NCBI GenBank assembly: GCA_029948255.1
Contig: JALIZF010001408.1
Coordinates: 124,001-188,000, forward strand
Origin: Telmatactis stephensoni
Lineage: Eukaryota; Cnidaria; Anthozoa; Actiniaria; Isophelliidae
Length of the DNA stretch: 64,000 nt
Direction: 5' to 3'
Shown here: positions 57,272 to 64,000 of the stretch, piece after piece
Layout of the letters: each line of letters opens with the position of its first letter
Numbering within the stretch: position 1 is the first letter of the stretch
Program-made: the position numbers and the translations under genes
Notes under the pieces: model-generated
What the model saw: the letters and a program-made list of their open reading frames with translations, nothing else
Database searches by the model: none
What the model was told of the DNA's origin: nothing

Positions 57272-58229
57272 TTAGTTCATGACACGCAAAGGAAGACAAT
57301 CTTTATTTTCAATACGATTTCTATTCTTCTGTGAACCTCTACCAAGTAAGTATCTCGTGCATCTTCTGAATCTTGTGGAATGTAGTGAGTAGATCACAGG
57401 GTTGATGCATGAGTTTAAAAGGAGTAATAGATGAGATATTTTATAAAATCCTGGTGCAGTGGTTTTGAGAGATTCCATCGTGATTTTTTTTGACGAGAAT
57501 GACACTATGAAGTAGTATAGTGCGTTTGGCATATAGCACAAAAAGAAGACGATCGTGACGGTCACGGCCGTTCTTGTTATACGCTTGCGTGACAATTGCA
57601 AAGCTCGCTGAGAAACATCTTCAGGTTCATGACTATGGCACCAAAGGCTCCATATCACTCTGCTGTAGAGGATAAACATCACAAAAAAAGGAAGGCATAC
57701 AACAACGAACAGCCAAAATCCTGAGTGCACTTTACTTCCCCAATCTGCCGGCCAATCCCAGTCACATGACTTGATTTCAGGATTGTAATCGAGGGCTATA
57801 GTTTCAAGAGAGGAAAACAAAACACCAGCTATCCAACTCCAAACAATGGCATACTTAAGGTATCTTTTAGGGTTTCTGCTCTCAAATGGATTCATGATAG
57901 CGTTATATCTCTCCCATGCTATGATCAAAAGGTTGAAGACACTCACAAACGAAAGCAGCCATGCCACGTTTCCGAATGTCACAAACCTACAGAGGAAATC
58001 ACCAGTTACACCATCTGGATGGTCGTAAAGTACCAAACAACACGTGACGAGGAAATAAAAACAAGCCTACCAACATGTCACATACAGCGAGATGGACGAG
58101 AAGATAGTTCATTGTTGTTCTCATGAATGCAAAACGTCGCACCACCAAACAAACTAAAGTGTTTCCAGCGACGTTCAGGCAGATCAGAACTCCAAATACT
58201 GTCCGTAGAACAACTTCTTTAGAATTCAT
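57272..58229 (-). pseudogene. GPCR copy 4, frameshift between TM2 and TM3
   Basis: ATG 58229 opens MNSKEVVLRTVFGVLICLN, with three codons fewer than the other copies near residue 7. At about 58032 GTACC replaces GTCC, one added base, ending the frame after LFG; from there the second frame continues LYDHPDGVTGDFLCRFVTFG to the normal end at 57272 with ERY, FFLCYMPNALYY and NSCINPVIYSL (SSI changed to SCI). Everything else is well kept, so the break is young or an error. Confidence 0.85.
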
Positions 58230-58371
58230 TTTTTACACTATAATAAAATCAAAAATCTATGATTATAGCTACACTTCTGATAACTCTGATAAATGTTTTA
58301 TTACCAAAACTAGCGGGCTACATACATCGTACAAGTGTTACGGACAACAGGAATAAATATTTGCCAACCTA

Positions 58372-59077
58372 TAGACAAGGCGCAAAATTGAAAAAGTCGA
58401 TCGCAAAAAGTGCAGAAGGCATTTTGGGGTAGAGGCTGGTAACATAACTATTCTAAACTAATTTTTCATGCTGAATCCGAATATGGCTGTTACCAAGACG
58501 TATTCTGCAATCTTATACTTGTAAATGACGTATTTTGTGAATTGCTACAGTCATTTCTACTAATGGCTTTTTCATGTAATTCCAAAAGTTCCCAAACTTA
58601 TAAACAATGACCATAGCTGGAAAGAGCATATCAAAATCAGTAAAACTGTGAAGTTTGAAGGATATCAGTTGAAAAATCAAGGAGATACGAATTTTCAAAA
58701 AACGAAATTTTGTATGAAAACACTTACAGTTATGCAAGGGATACAAACAAATTTCGATTTTTGAAAATTCGTATCTCCTTGATTTTTCAACTGGTATCCT
58801 TCAAACTTCACAGTTTTACTGATTTTGATGTGCTCTTTCCAGTTATGGTAATTGTTTTTAAGTTTGGGAACTTTTGGAATTACATGAAAAAGCCGTTAGT
58901 ATGAAATGACTGTAGCAATTCACAAAACACGTCTTACACGTATAAGATTGCACAATACGTCTTGGTAACAGTCATATTCGCATTCGGCATGAAAAATCGG
59001 TTTAGAATAGATATGTTACCAGACTCTACCCCAAAATGCCTCCAGGTATCTGATTTCTCGAAAATGCGCCTTGTCTA
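58372..59077. mobile_element. 706-base foldback element with CTA target duplication
   Basis: Long arms (about 330 bases each) from TAGACAAGGCGCA to TGCGCCTTGTCTA, with inner blocks such as AATTCCAAAAGTTCCCAAAC inverted. CTA flanks both ends (58369-58371, 59078-59080). The paralogue at 53188 has CCAACCTAAGTGTTTC with a single CTA, the empty site. No coding capacity. A 3-base duplication suits PIF/Harbinger-type transposition. Confidence 0.93.
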
Positions 59078-59080
59078 CTA

Positions 59081-60490
59081 AGTGTTTCATACGGGGTCCG
59101 GTTGTTCGAAGGACGATTTGATAGAATGAATGGTTTTCTTGGATTATATCCTGATTTTCGAAAAACTGGGCCCAATTGATTGCCAGCTTACCACGATGGG
59201 CATAAATGAGCTAAAAAATGCGCAGATAAAATATGTGACATATTTTAGCCGGATTATAAATATTTTTAAAAATCTTTGACATAATGAAATGAAATTTTCA
59301 GAGTGTTACCATTAGATATTCTATTTTGATGTAGTTGAAGTGGAGACTGACGTCATAGTGACGTCATATCAAATTTGAATACATTTCAAAGCACTGTGTT
59401 GTGTTTGTGTTATCGTTCTCTACAAAATGGCGCAATTTGTTTTCATCTTTGATTAGTAGAACAAGAGTTATAACGAAATTACTATTTATCCTTAAAAAAT
59501 TATAATTCTAAACTGAACATACGATTTTAGGCCATTTGTATCATTTTCAATATATATATATATATAAATGACGAAGAAAAATAAATCAAAATTGATGAAT
59601 AAAAATGTATGACAATGAAGCATTATGAAACAAAAAAGTAGCTTGAAAAAGTTTATTTTTCCCAATGGTTTCCTATGGAATTTTTCCCGCCAATTTTTCG
59701 CGGGAAAAATACGAAACTGCGAAATTCGAAAATTCATAACTCGACTTCCCCTTATCCAATTTAAAACAGTTTTCATTTTTGAGATCGTCATCTTAAGAGA
59801 AACAACATTGTGTGACTTTGAAAAAAATCTGAAAATTTCGATAAAAATTCAATTTGCGCGTTTTTGGGGTGATTTATGCCCACTATTTGTCAATCATGTA
59901 AAATGAAAAATTTCTTCGCAAGCACTTGAGATGTAAAAAGTACATGAATTATACGTACTGTGTCTGAAATTTGGAATGACTATTTGGAGTGATCCTTGAA
60001 ATTTAGAATGATCCTTGAACACAACGGCAATCATCATTAAACTTTTCTTCTGGGTTTTGTTTTGTTACATGAAGGATTTTCCCAACGTATTTTGTCAGAG
60101 AATTTTCGTCATCCCAAGCCGTTTCATATATTGCAAAACATACTTACTAAAAATAAGCTTAATTCAGTTTCAAGAATGTTGTTGCAAAAGTTCCTTTTCG
60201 GCTGACAAACGAAGAACCAGTGGTTAAATTTCAATTCATTGCATTTCTGCTTCTGAATAGTAATGTAAATTATACCAACGGATCGTTAGAGGCGAGCATA
60301 AGAAAACTATCAATTGTAGCACCCGTTTTTGCATAATATTTGACCTTTTAGTTGTCATATTCAGAACTATGTCTAGCTGTCAGTGATGTTTTCATTTTTT
60401 AACGAACATTTGAAAGATATTGGACATGTAGAAGTCCTAGCAACGGCTAGAATTACTTCAAACGAGCGGTAGGCATTACAGGAAGCCCAA
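59081..60490. repeat. GPCR unit flank, copy B
   Basis: Paralogous to 53627-55030 (see that entry). Ends with the GGATCGTTAGAGGCGAGCAT block at 60281 and ACAGGAAGCCCAAGTCTACTATC at 60478, which match 54808 and 55020. Confidence 0.75.
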
Positions 60491-62200
60491 GTCTACTATC
60501 AGAAACCGGAAGTAAAATGTCCCGCGCATGCGCATTAACAAAATTGATTGATTTTTGTCGAGTGTGCGTCGCCCTTCCGAAAATGAAATGCTTTCCCGCC
60601 GAAAACGCGCGTGCGAGGCCGCACACCAGCAAAACGCCGTCACTGTTCCCACAGGAACTTCACCACACGATTTATTATTACTCCAACCCAACTAAGAAAT
60701 TCGCTAGACCTCAGGATCATCTAAGTTCTTGTATACCAACATCACCGGTTCGATTATCATGATGATTCATATCGCCATTTAACAAATCAAACATAGTTTT
60801 TCGTTGTCTGTCCTCTTATTGATCATAGATGATGCCAAAAAATTTTCAAAACTCAAGTGGAACCACGAGCGTAGCGTTTTTTTACCAAAAAAAAAATTTG
60901 AATTTCAAACGTGACTGCATTTCGTGACATGACCGAAACGTGACTACTAAAATCACAGCTGTGCGGAGAGCTCTGTCAGTCAAAGCTGCCACTTAGCTAG
61001 AACTTTGCGAAGTTTTACAATTGTTTTGAGACCCTTCTTTATGAGTACCGTCAAATTAACACTTTCTGGAAATTAAAACAAGTACTGTAGTATCATGGGT
61101 CAGGACTACAACTACTTCGTAGCTCTTGGATGGAATCGAAAATCGAGCGGGCAAAGAGTTTTGTTCAAATTCACTTTTAAAATTGTAAGTTTTAAGTTAC
61201 TTTTCCTCGTGATGTTTTGTGAAGTTTTTGATTATTCATGCTTAAATGACACTCCTTCCAAGACCTGAAATAAAACAATGTTTTATTTGTGAAAGATCTA
61301 GAAGACAAAATTAAAGCTCTTTCCTCGTGGTTTATCAGAGCAAAAACAGCCATGCGAAAAGCCGTGTGCGATTGCAGGTCCGATGGTAAGTGTACATTTA
61401 CTACATTTGAAGTCTAAATGATGTTTTGTTTTGAATTTTTTTCAATGAAAAATGTCATTTTTCTTTACAAACGTTTTGTCAACCGTTATTGTAATTTCTA
61501 TGCCGCAAGAAATCTGATATTTCAAGCCGTAAAGATGAGAAAACACCTACAATTCATTCGGCAGCTTTGTCATGAGCGACAAAACAGTCAAAACTTTTGA
61601 GTTTATAATTGCTGGTAACTGGTTTGACAGTTTGAATATATTTAACGTATTAATATCATCATTTTATTAACGGTTGCACAAAATATTTAATGTTTAATCT
61701 AGGAAATGTGACATTTTTGTGAGTTGTTTTACACCAACATCAACATCCGAGTGAAAGTCGCGCGAAATTATGTAAATTTTCTCGGGCTCTGTAACTGTTA
61801 TGAACCTGGCGGTTTTGTTATCGATTTTCGAGGCAAAAACAACTAGACTTAGGATATTTGTAGTCATGCTACTGGCTCAAAAATGTAAAATATAGTCTTC
61901 TCTTTTCAAACTTCAAAAACTTTGACTTTTCTTTGCGTGACAGATGACCAAATCAGATCTATAGTGTCTGTCCTCTTATTGACAATAGCTGACAGCCAAT
62001 CAGAAAGCGAGAAAATTACAAGTTGTGGTAAAAAGTATTACAGATACTCACATTCATAATTTATAGAACTACACCACATGCAGCCCAGCCACTTCTCCTG
62101 ACGAAGTTTATTTTAATAATTTATTTACTATTTTATTGATACGCAAAAAAGACAAAAAAATGCGCGCGCTTGTTTTAATTTGCTTGGCGCGCGCGCTCTT
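60491..62200. other. No gene assigned; two weak exon candidates
   Basis: Possible plus-strand exons: 61095-61185 (ATGGGTCAGGACTACAAC..., followed by GTAAGT) and about 61290-61384 (LEDKIKALSSWFIRAKTAMR..., followed by GTAAGTG). Phases and homology cannot be confirmed. TGTCTGTCCTCTTATTGA occurs at 60806 and 61965 in direct orientation. Confidence 0.3.
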
Positions 62201-64000
62201 GTTATGCATGGGTTTCCTGTGGTAATATCCTTCCAATATCCCACGGGACGAGCGCGCGCTTGTTGTGAATGGGTTTCCTGTGGCGATCCCGCGGGACAAA
62301 GCTACTTTGTGAGAAGGTATGAAACACGGTCACGTGACAAAATACATTTTCGCTTGTATTTCACCAGCTGAAAAAGAAAATATGGATTTTTCTTCGAATA
62401 TGTAAACAAAGTATTTATGTTCAAACAACTTAAAAGTTTGAGCGCTCAAAGTTTGTTATTTGACGAGAATTTCACCTGGGAAGCTTTGACTCGCGATGGA
62501 CGTATGTGTGCCCCAGGTTGATGGACACATTTCCGTGAAGCGCTCGGGATTTTTCACTCGTTGAGTTGTCGAAGGATGTCGGATAGCTATCGTGAGTACA
62601 CGAGAGTTTTCCGAAATGAAACCGAAATGAATGAAAAACGCTCACAAGTTTACTTGAAACGGTGCTGGTTTTGGACTACAAAATCACTTCTTGGAAGAAG
62701 TTTTTGAAAATGTCAAAAGCTTTTATGTTTACACAAGACTTTGAAACAATTCTTCACTGTAAATGAGCAGACCTTCAAGGTATTTGAGATAGTTTTATGA
62801 GTGATTTTTTGAAGTTTTGTTGTGTCGCTCACAGCTTCATGTACAATGCTAACAGTTTTGGACTGCAAAAATTACTTTTTTGGAGTGTTTTAGGACGCTT
62901 CATAAGTTTTTATGTTCACATAAGATTTCGAAACAATTATTTATATGAAATGAGCTGATTTTCAAAATTATTAAGCTAATGTTAGGCATAAAATTTTGAT
63001 TTTTTGTTGTGCATTTTGACACTCGGTCGGTGGTTCATTCGGACTCATAGAGAACAAAAACTTACTCCAGCTGAGAATTTGCAAAAAATATGATACAAGA
63101 AGATTGCCTTAAGCAGTTCAGTTATAAACAGAAATAAAGTAAGTTTTGAAACTGTTATGTCTTTTTTGTTTTCTTGGGATTGAATTTGTTGGGGTTTGTA
63201 TGTTGATTGATTTATCTGGCTTCGGCGGTGTATACACATCTACTATTTCAACCCATATCAATGAGGATGGTTCCTTTACTCTTTCAATATTATTGTAAAC
63301 CCAATATCTTCTCATTCCAGATTCAGTGGCTAGTGTTTTTTTTTCCTTTTTCTGTGTACGGGAATGTCCACTTCACGGTACGTCCTAGCTTGCGTTCATC
63401 ATCAATTAAGCTTATACCAGCTGTAGTTAAAACAGTTGTTGAATCTTTCTTTATATCCTCTACCGAAACGGATTTTCCTTCGCATCTTCTATAAGTTTTC
63501 CATAACCTACAAGCCGAAATAACCAATTAAACTTAAGTAAGTTAATACTTTACTTAGCTCATACTTAGCTTATTTTCATGTGTCGATGTCCATAAGCTTA
63601 TAATTAAGTGAGATTATTACAAAGTCCAAACCTAACTTACCATATACAACGAATAACTTCTTCGGTATCTCCACTACAACTTGTTGACATGACTTTTTCT
63701 TATAGTTAGGTAGAATTTATAAACAAATAAATTTGTTTATACAACGCAACTAAGGAAACTTGACAGATGTTTCAGCTTTTGAGCTTCGGAGACTATTCGA
63801 CTTACCGTTACGATACTTCAACGAGTGAAAAATCCCGAGCGCTTCACGGAAATGTGTCCATCAACCTGGGGCACACATCCGTCCATCACGTGACTCGTGT
63901 TTCATACCTTCTCACAAACTACGCTTTGTCCCGCGGGATGGCCACAGGAAACCCATTCACAACAAGCGCGCGATACTACCACAGGAAACCCATGCATAAC
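62201..64000. mobile_element. Large inverted-arm element, right end at or beyond window edge
   Basis: The left arm from GTTATGCATGGGTTTCCTGT (62201) through TTTGTGAGAAGGTATGAAACAC to GGATTTTTCACTCGTTGA (about 62565) returns inverted from about 63820 to 64000. The left arm has about 140 extra bases (62340-62495). The central 1.2 kb carries a minus-strand spliced gene. Since the right arm is still matching at base 64000, the real end and target duplication lie outside. Confidence 0.85.
63118..63690 (-). CDS. Element-encoded spliced gene, unrecognised (frameshift at A-run)
   Basis: Exon 1 63690-63641: MSTSCSGDTEEVIRCI, donor GTAAGTTAGG. Exon 2 from 63506 (acceptor CTTGTAG): WLWKTYRRCEGKSVSVEDIK, then TAGISLIDDERKLGRTVKW and FPYTEKGKK. 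At an A9 run near 63332 the frame must shift by one to continue ATESGMRRYWVYNN, SSLIWVEIVDVYTPPKPDKS and a basic tail to the stop at 63118. About 160 residues if continuous. No domain that I recognise; not an evident DDE transposase. Its start is about 130 bases from the right arm, whose sequence may act as promoter. Confidence 0.5.

Noticed and set aside
60517..60762. Plus-strand 81-residue ORF with several Cys
   Set aside because: Cysteine spacing does not fit a THAP or other zinc finger that I can recognise; no exon support.

Overview
The window is eukaryotic, AT-rich, animal DNA. Genes are split by GT-AG introns, 5'UTR introns are common, and intergenic space is full of short inverted-repeat elements and microsatellites. 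Recognisable genes are CCDC96/CFAP184 (cilia), cytosolic-type thymidine kinase, the mitochondrial transcription factor TEFM, a tandem set of Cys-type (omega-like) glutathione S-transferases, an intronless cytochrome P450, and a tandem family of single-exon rhodopsin-like GPCRs. This mix resembles an anthozoan cnidarian (coral or sea anemone). That placement is inference from gene content and style; no marker gene proves it.

Layout. 0.8-5.3 kb: CCDC96 on the minus strand (3' end outside the window), with a roughly 0.8 kb CTGA repeat in one intron. 5.3-5.7 kb: bidirectional promoter. 5.7-10.5 kb: TK1, plus strand. 12.4-12.7 kb: a short unrecognised minus-strand GRGRG protein, head-to-head with TEFM (13.1-16.3 kb). 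17.6-25.6 kb: three GST copies on the minus strand, the first frameshifted, the other two intact and sharing a duplicated 5'UTR exon. 26.3-27.8 kb: P450. 28.6-35.2 kb: three transposable elements end to end, of 0.85, 1.26 and 4.1 kb, each with terminal inverted repeats and target-site-like direct repeats. The middle one encodes an unrecognised 203-residue protein. 36.5-58.2 kb: GPCR cluster on the minus strand: one intact gene, one frameshifted in TM7, a TM6 fragment, one lacking its ATG, and one frameshifted between TM2 and TM3. The duplicated flanks of these units reveal exact insertion sites of several mobile elements. 62.2 kb to the right edge: another large inverted-arm element with its own spliced gene.

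Two themes run through the window. First, several conserved genes carry single-base indels (CCDC96, TK1, TEFM twice, GST1 twice, two GPCRs). In the single-copy essential genes these look more like assembly error or a bad allele than true pseudogenes; in the duplicated GST and GPCR copies real decay is plausible. Second, mobile elements carry a strong E-box, GTCACGTGAC, which occurs eight times exactly in 64 kb, often at element ends.

The best candidates for something undescribed are the protein-coding inverted-repeat element at 29680-30941, the 4.1 kb element at 31128-35234, and the long-armed element starting near 62201.
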